From assembly GCF_000003815.2 (NCBI RefSeq), contig NC_049982.1:10067947-10131946 (forward strand): DNA of 64,000 bases, read 5' to 3'. This DNA comes from Branchiostoma floridae. Lineage: Eukaryota; Chordata; Leptocardii; Amphioxiformes; Branchiostomatidae. The translations under genes were made by a program, and so were the position numbers. Of the stretch, positions 12,518 to 24,890 are shown piece after piece; the first letter of the stretch is position 1, and each line of letters starts with the position of its first letter. The notes under the pieces are model-generated. The model ran no database searches, had not been told where the DNA came from, and worked only from the letters and a program-made list of their open reading frames with translations.

Positions 12518-13281
12518 GTAGCCTCCTTCACCGGCCTCTCTGGGAAGCTTGGCAATTTTTTTCGCGATTTTTAACCGGGAATATGCCGGGAAAGGAAATA
12601 TGCCGGGAAAGGAATATACACCGGAAAGCTTGTACGGGCTAGGCGAAATCGGCTTCCCAGTAGAAAACATTTGAAAACGAGTACTTACCGTAGAAAAACT
12701 CTGCTGAAACTTCCCATCATGTACGAAATAGCTTCCCCGAGTTGAGGGAAGGACAATCCCTGGCCATTGCTGCGGTCTGCCAAGGACGTCTGCGAAGGCA
12801 ATGATTGTTTTCTTGGCCTTGCTACAGGCCAAGGCAAGTCGCTCTGCTATCAGATTTTGCCGTCAATTGCCAGAGAACTCACCATGGTCATCGTCATCTC
12901 GCCATTTCATGCCCTTGTTGCTGATCAGGCAAGGCTTGTTTGCACTACGTGTGGGAAATCGTTTTTTTGTATTTTGCGAGATCGAGCGACCGTCTTTTTA
13001 CGTAACTCTCGCCCCCCTCCCCATTCAGATTGCCGGTCGGATCATCGATGGTGTCTGAAAGTATGTTTTAAACCCACTGGAAAAAATGTTTTACACTGAT
13101 CTGAAATGTAAGTTTTGCACGTGTATCAATTATTCAAACCGTTGTATCAATTATTGTAACTCTGGAAGTTACAATGGCAGGCAGTCTGTGCACGGTTTCC
13201 GGTAACGTTACGGCATATTCCCGGTTAAAAATCGCGAAAAAAATTGCCAAGCTTCCCAGAGAGGCCGGTGAAGGAGGCTAC
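12518..13281. mobile_element. 764-bp TIR transposon with 7-bp target duplication
   Basis: The two ends are perfect inverted repeats of 71 bp (12518-12588 and 13211-13281; outer ends gtagcctcc and ggaggctac). The element is flanked by the direct repeat AGTCAAT (12511-12517 and 13282-13288). Just inside the left repeat the motif aatatgccgggaaagg is repeated. The interior contains a fragment of a RecQ-like helicase gene and no transposase. This is a non-autonomous element that has captured host or foreign sequence. The identity of the repeats suggests a young insertion or recent gene conversion. Confidence 0.9.
12738..12960 (+). pseudogene. Broken RecQ-like helicase fragment inside the TIR element
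   Basis: In one frame REGQSLAIA (about 12746-12772) recalls the motif-0 region (R.GQ..AI). A shift into a second frame then gives EGNDCFLGLATGQGKSLCYQ, a Walker A motif (ATGQGKS), followed by VIVISPFHALVADQ, like motif Ia of RecQ helicases (VISPL.ALM.DQ). Downstream motifs (DEAH box and beyond) are absent and the frame becomes meaningless text. The fragment is truncated at both sides and frameshifted. It is a captured exon or pseudogene, not a working helicase. Confidence 0.7.
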
Positions 13282-13288
13282 AGTCAAT

Positions 13289-14039
13289 GATCCCCTAGGC
13301 TACATTTTCTTTCATTATGTATTGTGGTACTGTTCCATTACTCATTCTTTTATCCTACATGGTTGTTGACTGACATGTAGGTATGTTTTGACCACATGTT
13401 TGAAAAACGACATGAAGACATTTAATAGTTGCTTGCTGCATATTTTATTTCTTGCTACTGCATCTACATTGTAGTCAAATAAATGGAATTTTACAATGTC
13501 TTGTACATATTTGTATCCCTCAAAGCTTTTATTGAGCAATCTTTGGACCATATACTTTGGATCATATACTAGTTAGTGTCTAACATTTTTGACATCATAC
13601 CTAAATATTGGGGGAGGAAAATCTTCAGTTTACAATAGTCGTTGTGGATCCCTTTTGCTGCCTGGAAAGAATAGAAACATATGAGTTAAAGTAGAAGAAT
13701 GACAAAGCAGTTTTATATTGACTTTATTACCTGCCAAAGGAACTCTTGATCAATGTCAAGTCAACAATGTGAGGTCACAAGTGTCAATACAGAATATGTA
13801 AGGCATGCAACAACATGAACAAACTGTGGGGGCAGATACATTCTCACTTGGTACCACAAAGTCTGATGATCACGAGAAAAAACAAACACTGGACAATCTC
13901 ATGTTCTTTATTGATTTCAAAACTCGAGTTGTCTTCTAATGTAAACAAGTCATGTACACCCTTAGGCCCTTAAATATTGTGGTGTTTAGGATGTGTTTTG
14001 AGATGTTGTCTGACATGTTTAACCACCTGACCTGTCCGT
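13289..14039. other. Gene-free interval
   Basis: AT-rich DNA between the TIR element and the minus-strand small secreted gene. It probably holds that gene's 3' UTR (right part). A possible Ric-8 related transcript end is not visible. No other gene is supported. Confidence 0.4.
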
Positions 14040-14692
14040 TCAGCCTGTGAGAGCATTGAGGTGGTTGTAGGCCTCCTGTAGCTGCTGCTGAAGCCCGCGG
14101 ATCTGCTCTGCCAGCTCCCGGGCAGCATCGTAGTCTGCAGGAGACAAAATACAAAACTTCAATGGTACCAGTACAGGGGTTTCTGGATGGTTCTGAGCGT
14201 TCATGGTACAGTAACTTAAGTGTATAACATCAGAGAAAAAAGTTCTATCTGTACCCAACTTCTCTAAGATTTATCTGATACAGATGAAGTATATCTTAAT
14301 AACTAGCAGTTACACATATATTCTACATCAGAAGACCTGCCATAGCGTACAATTGCACCTCCAGGACTAGGCACTAGGTACATCAAATTGTCAACCAACA
14401 GAAAGGTGAACTTTTGGGACGTGGGTGGTGGTGGGGGGGGTGCCTTACCGTTGTTGTCGTATGCCTCCCGAAGCTGTTCCTGGGCCTCAGACAGCTGGTT
14501 CCGGATGTTGGTTAATTCAAAGTACACGTCCTGGATGTTCTGCCAGTTGGACTTATTGCCGGATGGCTTGCTGTGACTGGCGGCAGGCGGTGGGAGGGAG
14601 AGGCCAGAGTGTTTCGTAGTAGGCACTGCTGCAGATGATGACACCAGGAACCCTACAGTCCCACACAGGAGGAGGATGTGGGCCCAGTCCAT
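14040..14692 (-). CDS. Small secreted coiled-coil protein, unknown function
   Basis: Two exons, 14449-14692 and 14040-14134, join in phase to 112 residues. The start is the ATG at 14692. The first ~24 residues are a clear signal peptide (MDWAHILLLCGTVGFLVSSS, cleavage likely after the SSSAA region). A Ser/Pro-rich spacer follows. The rest is predicted helix with heptad-like Leu/Gln/Glu spacing, containing two similar segments: QLSEAQEQLREAYDNN in exon 1 and QLQEAYNHLNALTG in exon 2. There are no cysteines in the mature part. I do not recognise a family; a secreted oligomerising peptide is one reading. Splice sites are good (CG|GTAAGG donor, CTGCAG acceptor). Confidence 0.7.
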
Positions 14693-17306
14693 GGTCAACT
14701 GGATGAAGATGATACGATTTCTTCATAAAGAAGAGAAAACTATGATATGAATCATTGACCCTATACAGTCACTCTATTGAAGAACCCATGACAATATCAT
14801 CATTCATCACAGGATCTTTATGTGCCATTCAATTTCAACGACATTTTGTGCGCCTGTGGTATATAAGTTACTAGCATTGAAAAAACATGGTTTGTCTACA
14901 TGAGCCCTTCCTTGGTTTTTAAAATCCATACCTTCGATTACTGTACCATTAACATGAAGAAATTCCATTGGCCCTAAGCTGCCCAGTACACTCTTCTGTA
15001 CTATTATTATTGTACATGGAGTAGGGAAGTAAACCTCATACCTACTGTCTTTCTCTCTTTCAGACCTTGATGCTCAGGAAACCCACGGCTTATGGTGTGT
15101 CCTGAACAAAGACGTGCGTACTCAGTGACAAACGAAGACTTGCGTCATGTGCTGCCCTAAAAAATACCACAATGACGCTACAAATGCCTATTAAACTGCA
15201 CCTGTCATAGTAACAGGGCAAACAGAACCTAGGAAAAACATCTTTGGATGACTGGGTGGCGTAAACAGGCCAATTTAACACTACTTCAGATGTTTTCGTC
15301 ACGGTTGGTTCACGTGTAGACTGATGACGTCCAGGTGAAAATATGCACTGGAACACGCAACATGGAGGATAAGAAAGGTGGTTCCAAATATTTGGAAAGA
15401 TCTTTGTGAATGATAGGACAGGAAGGTCAAACTGCTTTACATCATATCTTTCTCTGCCTTCTTTGTGTACACAAGCTTGCAAACAAACTCACGATGTGTT
15501 TGTCTTTTCTGCAACTTAGTAACACTTTTCATCACAAAGACGGTCATCAGATAGGAGGGTCGCACCTTGTTACATCATCTCTCACCTACACATTGTAGTA
15601 GTAATTTTCACACGCATGACGCGAGTATGTTTCTATATAGAATGTATGAGCTATGTTAGAAGTTCATCTTTCATCAATAGCTTTCACTGCTTTTCTGATT
15701 CACCTTTATCATTGCGAGTCTTTACAAGATGTGGAAACGAAGCAGAATCCATGCCTCATTTGGAGGGTATCGTAATTACCGAGGTACTGTAAATGCAGAA
15801 AATTTTGCGGTGGTTTAGTGTTCGTGGTGGCCATTTTACCGCGAACTTAAAACCACCGTGAACTTTTTCCCATGGCAGTAAAAGACTACAGAGCATGGTG
15901 CTACAGCGAATTTAAAACCACCGCAAAAAGTCCGTTTTCCCGCTACCGCGAAATTAAATCCCTGCAAACTTGCATTTGCAGTATATTGATCAAAGGCTAG
16001 ACATCCAGGTAGACCACATTTAAAGACAATCTCCAACTGGAGAGGATCCAGAGATCTTCCGGATGTTTTGGGTGACATCCATTACTCTTCTTCAGCACCA
16101 TTAAAACCTTAGAAAAAGATTGATGGATAGCAGTTATAATGTCCAAAAAGTAATCTTTGTATCTTATCCAGCTGGAGAGAATGTCAATTATCTTTAGATA
16201 ATCAAGGAGGTTCTATCAAGATAGCACTTCCTTGTGATAATGTAACACGGACAAATCTTTGAGGTTGCCAATGGATATTGGTGGAAGGAAAGTCAAGATT
16301 TTCAATGCTAGATATTGTAACTGTACATGCAAGGTAAACAACACAATTGACGACTTTTCAGCATTTAATGCATCATACGAGAATTCATAAAATGAAACAA
16401 TTAGATGAAATAGTACAATATTTCCAATTATTCTAGGCTTCACAATTGAGTGCCATATTGAAATAACTTAAAAGGCTACATTTCCGGGAAGTGTATTGTA
16501 ACACAAATTATTTAGTCTCTAACATGAAGAGCAACATAAGGTAATATATATCTCACATAGTCACAGAATAATCCTAGCATGAAAGCTCATCTGTGTTAAT
16601 GTAATCCATATCGTGATCAGAGTAACTGAATCATCACTCCTAAAGAAGGACGACGGAAGTGCGACTGAAAATTCGAGGTAAGCAAATTTTGGTGTTGTAT
16701 GACAGTGAAAAATCTTCAATAGAAAATAATCCTCTTAGCATTGACATAATGTGGCTCGATTAAAAGGGGAATCTAAAACAAATGTACTAAAACTGTAAGA
16801 TAACTAAGTATGATTGCACTGTGTGCAACAAAAAGTAGTCATAACCTAAGAAGTTCAAGAGCAAACCACTACCCTACCAACAAAAACAAAAATACAATGT
16901 ACAAGTAACAGTCTTTCTTTCTTTTTATAATCCAATATGCATAGAGTGCAAAAGCATAACAAAAGTGCATATCTAAATTGAACAATAATAGTGGACATCC
17001 AATGAATGCTTTTCATATATTCAATAAATATTTCAACAATTAACCAAATACATGTTTGGTGTATGGACATTACTAGGCTGTTTTATGTCCTGTTCCAATA
17101 TATGATAGAATACTGTGACAAAACATTAGACAGCATTCAGATGCCTTTAACCTGGTGCATGCTGTTTTGATAATCTTTTAATCAGAGCAAGCAAATGATA
17201 TACCATATTTAGTCTTTAGATACATTATTACAGTTTTCTCTCCATCATACTCAAGGTTACACATTCTGATGCAAGTGGTACTAGCGAACTTCATCGTTGA
17301 GTGGAA
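14693..17306. other. Intergenic interval with one MITE
   Basis: No coding gene is supported between the small secreted gene and SPTY2D1. The right part, up to the stop at 17307, probably holds the SPTY2D1 3' UTR. A palindromic repeat is annotated separately at 15784-15981. Confidence 0.45.
15784..15981. mobile_element. Palindromic MITE-like repeat
   Basis: The ends are imperfect inverted repeats: tactgtaaatgcag (15784) and ctgcaaacttgcatttgcagta (ending near 15981). The interior repeats a unit built on taccgcgaa-ttaaaaccaccg in several forms. It is non-coding, a typical short inverted-repeat element. Confidence 0.6.
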
Positions 17307-20300
17307 CTACTTTCTCTGCTTGCCCTTTGACCTGTGCTGTTTGCGCTTCTCCTCATACTCAGCCTTGCGTAACTCCTCTGCGTCCTCCTGTATGGCCAGA
17401 CGGGCGCTGCAGGGAGGAGGGAGAATCACGGTTAAAGTGGTTTCAATCTTATCAATCTTTCAATATTTATTCATTAAATCAACATTACAGAGTTACCCCT
17501 TAGCAGTAGTACCTGAACACAGTATGGAGTAAAATCACATTACAACTAGACACAGTACTGTAGGCATGACATGAACAGTACATAGACAAAAAACACTTAA
17601 GCATCAGGCAATGATTTGTTATATAGTCTGATGGTATAGTGTAGGAAGGGGTTGCGCAGTCTTGAGGTCCCTGCTTTTGGGACAGAGATGCTGCCTAAAC
17701 TTTGCAGTGACCTCACAGTGACCTCTGACCTGACCAGAGGGACCATATGATGAGCAAGGTGATGAGCAAGATGCATTCATCTCCAAGCACATTCTACTTC
17801 TACTTGCAATCAAAATAGATTTGACTAAATTTTTCCCACTACTAACTAAATTTTTGCCAATGCTGATCTGACGTGAGCCTGTAGTGGAAGGCTGAATAGT
17901 TACTTAAGTAGGCAGAAAGGAAAATGTAATAATCTAGCTTCCCCAAACATCTGCTTGGAGACTAAAAATAGATTTCATATTCTGCCAAATACACATTCCA
18001 CCTCTACTTGCAATCAAAATAGATTTTACTTCATGTTTGCCAGTACTGAAGATTGTCCAGGTCAAGTGAATGGTCAGCAGAATTTTTTTTAGAAAATCTG
18101 TGATTTGCAGGAAAAGAAAGATACCTACTAAAATGCACTTCTGTAACCATAGACTAGGATCTTTATGTATGGGCAATGCTGACCTTTGGAAGCTACCAGT
18201 AACCATATGTCCTTAAATTAGAAATACTGCATATCACAACAATTATATTCTTTGACTAGAACAAGCTTAGTAACAAACACGAGAGTGGTCTGACCTTCTG
18301 GCCTCCTCCTGCATGACTTGTCTAAAGTTCGACTCCATACTCGCAATCTCACGATCACTCTCGTAACGGTACCTGAACATAGGGACAAAGGACGAGCAAG
18401 GTAAGCAATAGACAATATGCAGTACATTGCTACAGTTGCACATTCTCAATGAAGGTAGATGTTTTTCTAACAGACTTACTTTCTCTTGTCATATCCAAAG
18501 ATCTCCCGGATATACTTGGAATAGTCCACATCCTCGTTTGAGTCATCAATGAAGTCATCTGACTCCTCTTCTGAGTCATCATATCGTCTCTTCATACCTG
18601 TGGGGACAGGGTCATACAGGGTCATGAGTGGGAACCAGGCAGATTAGAAATGGCCTATACTTAAACACCTCATTGTTGACAAGAAGAAAAAAATTGCAAC
18701 TATGTGCACTTTACTGTTAGTCATTTCATATCAATATTGCCATATCATAAACATTTTACATGTACTTTAATCCTTTCAAGTTAGATTTAAAAGCAAGCCA
18801 TCAATAAGTTCATTACATTCACTGCCTGGAGAAAAATATTGCCACATGCCAATTTGAGACAAATTGTATTCCCACATCAGAAAATGGACTTGTACTCATT
18901 TTCTAATGCCACTTGATTGTCGGCAGATCTAAATTTTGCCTGATTCATCTGTATTGTACGTGCATGTTTTAAATCTGGATAAAATAAATGATAAATCAAA
19001 GTTAAAAACTTCAAAAAAGCATACTGTATAATTATGATTACCTCTCCTCATGTCTTCATACCCTCTTCTGGACGCAGGCTGGCGTGGCGGGCCCGTGGTT
19101 AAACGTGACGGGAGGCTTTCCACCACCAGAGTACACTTGGGTTTGGAGGCACTTTCTGACTGTGACCTTGACTTGGCAGAGTCTGGCGCGTCCCCTCTCC
19201 TGTTGGTGGGATGTTGTTTGGAGGGGGTAGCTGACTTGTTTGTGCCATTGTGTGTCGATGAGCTAGGTCTCTTTGAGGCATCACTTTTGCTTGCGTGAGA
19301 GGTGCTGCTAGATTTAGATGTACCATTGGATGATTTTGATTTGTCTGCTTTGGACAATGAGCCCTTTGATCTATCATTCTGAATTCTTGATTTATCATGC
19401 TGATTTCTTGATTTTGATTTTACACTAGAGCTGCCAGGTTCTGAGTCTTTGGTGTCTAGATAACGCCCTTTACTGTGGTACACATATCTGGGCTCTTCTT
19501 TTTCTTTTTCCTCTTCTTCTTCATCATCAGAATCTGCTCCAAACAATTCCTCATGGATTTTTGGCAAAGGGAGTGGTTCATCTTTCTTCTTTTCTGCCAT
19601 CTTCATAAGTTCGTGGAAGCTCATTGGTTTAGATGGAGGGGGAGGGGCTCTTTTCTTTGGAGCTGGCCTATCGGGTGGCTTTTTAAAATCAGTCCTTTTC
19701 TTTTCTACATCTTCTCTTGGTGTCTTTAATTTTGACACTTTCTGCATGAATTGCATATGTTTGGCTTTATGTTCTTCACTTTCATACTTTGGTTCTTTTG
19801 TCTTTTTTTCCTGAGATTTTTCTGATTTAGATGAGGTATTTGCCAAGCTCTTAATGACATCTGTCTTTTTTCTTTTCTTACTGAGCACATCTTGAGCCTC
19901 GTCCATCCTCTTCTTGGCTTCAGTAGCTGAAAGTACATGTCAGAAAAAAATGATGAACTGAAAATTGCATGTCTTCACTTTGCAAGCATTACAATGGCAT
20001 TGTTAATAGCAGGAATTCCTGGTTTTAATTGTATTCTTATGTGACTGATGAACCTCTTCAACAATATGGAAAATAGAACATTAAAACATTACCACGTTTT
20101 TTCTCCTCCTCATGTTTCTTCTCCATGAGTGCCCTGATGGCAGCGGACTGGACACCTTTGGGTTTGGGCTTCACGATCTTCTGGGCAGGTTTGGCAGCTG
20201 TGCTGTATCTCTTTGTAACGGACAGCTGTCAATAACAGTACAGAGAATAGCAGATCAATAAGAGTGTATTGTCAAATTCATACATATTTGTAGCTGTTCT

Positions 20301-21079
20301 GTACTTTCGCTTTGAATAGTGATATCTGCAAAAAATTGATTAGTTTGTCATCATATTATACGCGTATAATTCAGCTGAAGCTTTCTATGATAACCGTTGC
20401 TTAGATATTCATAGATCATTAATGATTCAATAATCTGTGTATGTTAAAACACTGGAGAAAGGAGAAAATTTTTAGCATTGAGTGCTGGTAAGTAAATCTT
20501 TTTCCAGCAGAGGCCAAATTTCATTCAGACTTAAAATTTGCATACATGTCAGACAGTCTGAATAAATTTGCTTACTACATCATTATGCATACCTACATGT
20601 ATAAAATTTGTATATATATTTTTAGCACTCATGATTTTCATGGACATTAGCAGCTTTTAATAAAATCTTTGTCATGTAGCTATCCTGGATCTCAAAAATC
20701 AAAGGTAACCGTCAATTTATGTAGAGAAGGAGGCTAAATGCAGAAAGGAGACAAGCATATGGTATGTACATAATTCTCATACTTCCCTGTAAGAAATATC
20801 ACTCTGTTGATTTCTTTTCTCAAAGTTATGACAAATATTCATCAGGAAACGGAGAACTATGTGCTGTGCTTCAAAATCACGGCAAGGGGGAAGTAAGTTT
20901 CAGCTGCTTTTGTTCACACAACAGCAAAACCGGATATGCAAACATGTATCATCGATCACCCCCTCCCCCTTTCTCCCAAATTATAATTATTGTCTGAACA
21001 ATATCCAAACATTTCTCACCTCTTTCTCGGCTTTCTTCTGCTTCTGAGCAGCGATATTTAGTAGGTCTTCGAAGTTCAT
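17307..21079 (-). CDS. SPTY2D1: SPT2 homologue, histone chaperone SPTY2D1
   Basis: Six exons in transcript order: 21020-21079, 20093-20225, 19042-19926, 18480-18597, 18295-18372, 17307-17406. All phases join, giving 457 residues (shorter than human). The N-terminus MNFEDLLNIAAQKQ parallels the family start MDFREIL.IA. Residues about 22-64 hold the KRYS.....K.KGVQSAAIRALM segment. A long Lys/Ser/Pro-rich low-complexity middle includes SFHELMKMAEKK, corresponding to NFTDLLRLAEKK. The C-terminal SPT2 domain carries the hallmark DFIDDS, YIREIFGYDKRKYRYESD, MESNFRQVMQEEARRARLAIQEDAEELR and a basic tail. SPT2 proteins bind H3-H4 and DNA during transcription, in the nucleus. Intron 5 contains two copies of a ~30-bp phrase (17791-17820 and 17999-18028). 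Confidence 0.95.
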
Positions 21080-22326
21080 GGTTTATTCAGTTGTTCAATT
21101 CTTCTATACTGATTAAATAGGCGGAATTTCCAGAAAAATAGCAACAATTTGGAAGAGGAACGTGAGATGACTACTTTCCCGTCGCCATCTTGGGTAAGCC
21201 AGCTGACGCGTGATGACGCAACTCGCACCTAAATATAGATTATTAGCGACATCTAGTGACAGTGATCTGTACTACAAGCAAGCCCTTTTTCAATATAACT
21301 AGGTAACGTTAATATCTTTTTGCAAGATTTGCACCCCAAATGCATAAATGTATAATATCGTCGAATTTTTGATAGATAGGAAGGAGTATAGAAGCACATG
21401 AGGGTATATTATTAGTCTTCTGAAATCAGTCCTGATTGGACAGGAGAGATATGAAGTGGTGGGAAATTGATAACGTCATATCTATTCTACTGTTTCTAGA
21501 GAACAAAATTAACATGGCAAGTTTCTTGTCACTAAGGAAATGGCACTGGCACTAACGCGTGCCTTAACATATGCCTTCAGTACAGCCGAAACAATGGTTG
21601 ATTTAATCGTCGATCAGGTGGCGCAGCCGCTGACCACATTTTACAAAAGTAATTCATGTCAGCTCATCCTGTATACTGCAATACCGAAAGGCGCCAAATG
21701 ATGGCGCTCTATATATCGTATCATGTCAGGTACATGACTTTGTATATGATACTTATGGATTTTTGCACTTCACTACATTCATGTTACCCATGACTTTCCA
21801 TATTTATCATCGCTTTTGCTGGCTCCTATTACTTCTTAGCGATTGGTGCTTCCTTTTACAACTTCATTGAGGAAAATTTGCGGACTTGTCACCTACGTCT
21901 CCTGGCCAATTGATCAATGGGTTCACCTGTATTCAGGGACTGTATGTACCCCGTCCTGACAAACCGCCAATCAAGTGACGGTGTTGTTTATAGTGTGCCA
22001 TGTGCCATTGAGAAGGGAACGTAGGATTGCAGCATACATCAGAGACAAGTGGCACAGTACAGTACCCGCTCAGACATAGCTTCACCTACACCTGTAGCCT
22101 TTTCTCTCCGGCTAGCTAGTGACTAGGACTGCTGTCAGTAAGGTTATGCGCCCGCCCACTCGCATTCATTTTTGGACAGGAATGAGCAGCGTCCGATCTT
22201 AGTTTTTTTCGACTTCCATGACATTTATTGTCGTTTACTACCCCAACTATAAGTTACAGTAAGGCGAGCGAACGAGATTTTTTTTTCAACACGGTGGTGT
22301 AAAACGTACCAGGAGTGATTCTCGCC
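21080..22326. promoter_or_regulatory. Divergent upstream region of SPTY2D1 and Dbx
   Basis: The interval separates two diverging starts. It must contain the SPTY2D1 promoter (left) and the Dbx 5' UTR/promoter (right). CpG-containing text rises towards the Dbx start. No TATA box was confidently placed and no gene is visible. Confidence 0.45.
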
Positions 22327-24890
22327 ATGTATCAAGGCGTGTTCTCGCCCGTAGCGTTCCCGCAGCCGACAGTTTTCCGGCCGACCATCACCTTCCCTCC
22401 GCCGCTGCAGCCTGCCACCACCTGTTCCACCCCGTTCTACATGGATGACATCCTCCGGGGCTATCACACGCACGCCGGCGGCTGCTTCCTCCCCTCTCTC
22501 CCGGCCATGTCCACAGCAAGCGGCCCCACGAGCCTACGGAGTTCGCCCTACGAACTGAGTCATAGCAATGGGTGTCTCTCTACCAGGAAATTTGCCGGTG
22601 TTAACGGAACATCTCCTCATCACAGCGGAAATAACGGAACGTACCTTAAGTTTGGTGTAAACGCGATCTTGTCAGGAAAGCAAGGTAAGGAAAAATATCT
22701 GCTGTCATTTTTTTTATAACAGAACTATTACAGATATTTCCAGGCGTCTGCTATTCTCTAGATATTGTCTAAATATTTGGGGGCAAAACTCCTTTGTCCT
22801 AACAAGATTTTAAAAGTGAAATTTTCATTCATGAAAAAGAAAATGTCTATGATATTCACTACGAAGCTCTATTCTTTTCCAGTCTCATGTCTTCAGCAGA
22901 CCTTATAATTAGAGAAGTAAACTTTGTGACACATACTGGTATTGTCCATAACCCAAAAATAGTTCCCTCTAACATTATATACTATTGAGTGCGACAGTGA
23001 GTGTGACAGAAAGTTGAGGGCGAGGACAAGTGATAAAAGTGTTGGGAGACAAACAAACTGCGTGACAAGTGCCGATGTTATCGTGCAAGTCAAACACTCC
23101 ACATGATGTATGTGTATTGTCGGTCTCAACGTAGATAAATGGGAAATTAGGGCAGTTGGCAATGAAATATTGCACTTAAACTCGCCCTACAATGGTATAA
23201 AACACAGCTTTTGTAATTTCCTATTCTGAACATTAAAAGGGAACGATGAGGTGTCAGAATGTTTACACAACCGACCGAGTTTTAAGATTGCATTATGAGA
23301 ATCATAAAATGGCTTATGAATTGATTATGATTATATTTATCGTTGTTACAACAGGCAGCCCGCCCAGCCCGAGTGTAGAAAGTTGTCGGTGTGCGTTCTA
23401 CCCCCAGCCCAGGAGTTACCCCGCGGCGGAGACGTACCTCAGCCCTGTCAACAAGGTGCCTTACACAGGTGAGTCAACAGGTGCAAACTGTTCATCGCGC
23501 CGAGCAAATCACCGAGATGAGCCTTTCGATAAATTTGTGTTAGGGAGGGAACTGTTGTTCGTTTGAAGAATGTAGGGGAGATTGGAAAATAATGACGTTT
23601 AAATCGTCACAAGTGGTGGCGATACCGTTTATTAGCTTGTTAAGTGTGTGTATACCAGACTTCACATAACTTTCAGTGTTGGCCGTCGCCCTAGAGAAAT
23701 TCATTAGTGATCGGCACTATTTCTGTAGCCATTGTGTTATCTATAACAGCAGTTGATAGTTTTTGAATGCACTTTTAAGCTTTATTCCCTCCTGAATACT
23801 TTTACAGTAACGGAGCATTTGCTCACCAAACATTGCAATAGAAAGCACGTTTTAATAATTACCTGCTGTCAGCTACTAAACGTCCTTGGATAACCTTTAA
23901 GCGGCGTCAGCATTAAGGTTTGTCATGATTATATATGATTTCAGAGTCACCGACAACCTTTCCCATCTTCAACGCGTGCCACTGGGGCGCTCCGCCGGGC
24001 CTGCACCGCGGCAAGCCCCGCCGGGGGATGCTCCGCCGCGCGGTCTTCTCCGACTTCCAGCGGAAAAGCCTGGAGAAAATGTTCCAAAAACAAAAGTACA
24101 TCAGCAAACAGGACAGGAGAAAACTGGCGGAGAAGCTGGGGCTGAAGGATTCACAGGTGGGATTTTTTTACATTATCATTTTTTTTTAAACTTGAAAAGA
24201 AAAGTATTACACTTCATACAAAACATGAAGACATAGGAACGCTTCGACAACTCTGCTTATGACTTTAGACCTGGCACCTTTTAGTCGGTAAAGGTCAATG
24301 ACCTCATGGATAACGATGACCGAGCAAGGTTGATGTCAGGTTTTACGTGTTGCATAATGGATAATGCACAGGAGAGCGACGTGTTGGTGGTAAGGGTATC
24401 TAAGGTGAGACGACAAGGCACAGGGAAAGTGAAGACTTTAGAAGTGTCCACATTGCCTACCGTACATGTATGTCAGTTAGTTAGTGCCATAGTAACAGGC
24501 ATTTATAATTTCATATCATCAATCTTTAGCAAAAAATGTGCAACCTGTGTGTTTAACATTATATAGAAACAGTTCAGGAAAGAACACGATTTACACACTT
24601 CATGTGTTCTTGCCATGTTTGCCCAGGTGAAGATCTGGTTCCAGAACCGCCGGATGAAATGGCGGAACTCCAAAGAGCGGGAGCTGCTGTCCACGGGAGG
24701 ATCACGTGAGTCCACCATCCCTAACAAGGCCAATCCCAACCCTGATCTCAGTGACGTAGGACAGACAACAGGTGCATCCTCCCCTCTGATTGGTTCCCCC
24801 TCTCCGGGCGTTACGGACCAGAAAACTCCCCCTTCCAGCCCAGAAAGCCCTAGGAACGAGGAGCCAGCTGAAAGTGAGAATGAGAAGTAG
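22327..24890 (+). CDS. Dbx: Dbx homeobox transcription factor
   Basis: Four exons: 22327-22684, 23355-23468, 23945-24156, 24627-24890; 315 residues. The homeodomain spans about residues 183-242. It contains RRGMLRRAVFSDFQRKSLEK and YISKQDRRKLAEKLGLKDSQ, then VKIWFQNRRMKW at 229-240 after an intron that splits the domain between Gln228 and Val229. The tail continues NSKERELLSTGG and NPNPDLSDVG, both specific to the Dbx class. FGVNAILSG near residues 110-118 resembles an engrailed-homology (eh1) Groucho-binding motif, found at a like place in Dbx proteins. The C-terminus is Ser/Pro- and Glu-rich. In vertebrates Dbx1/2 are repressors that pattern the intermediate spinal cord and brain. ATG at 22327 was chosen as the first ATG in the open frame. 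A polyadenylation signal AATAAA lies at 25126-25131. Confidence 0.96.

Noticed and set aside
12767-13099. Intact helicase gene
   Set aside because: Only Walker A and motif Ia regions are present, with a frameshift upstream and no DEAH box or later motifs; it is a fragment inside a transposon.
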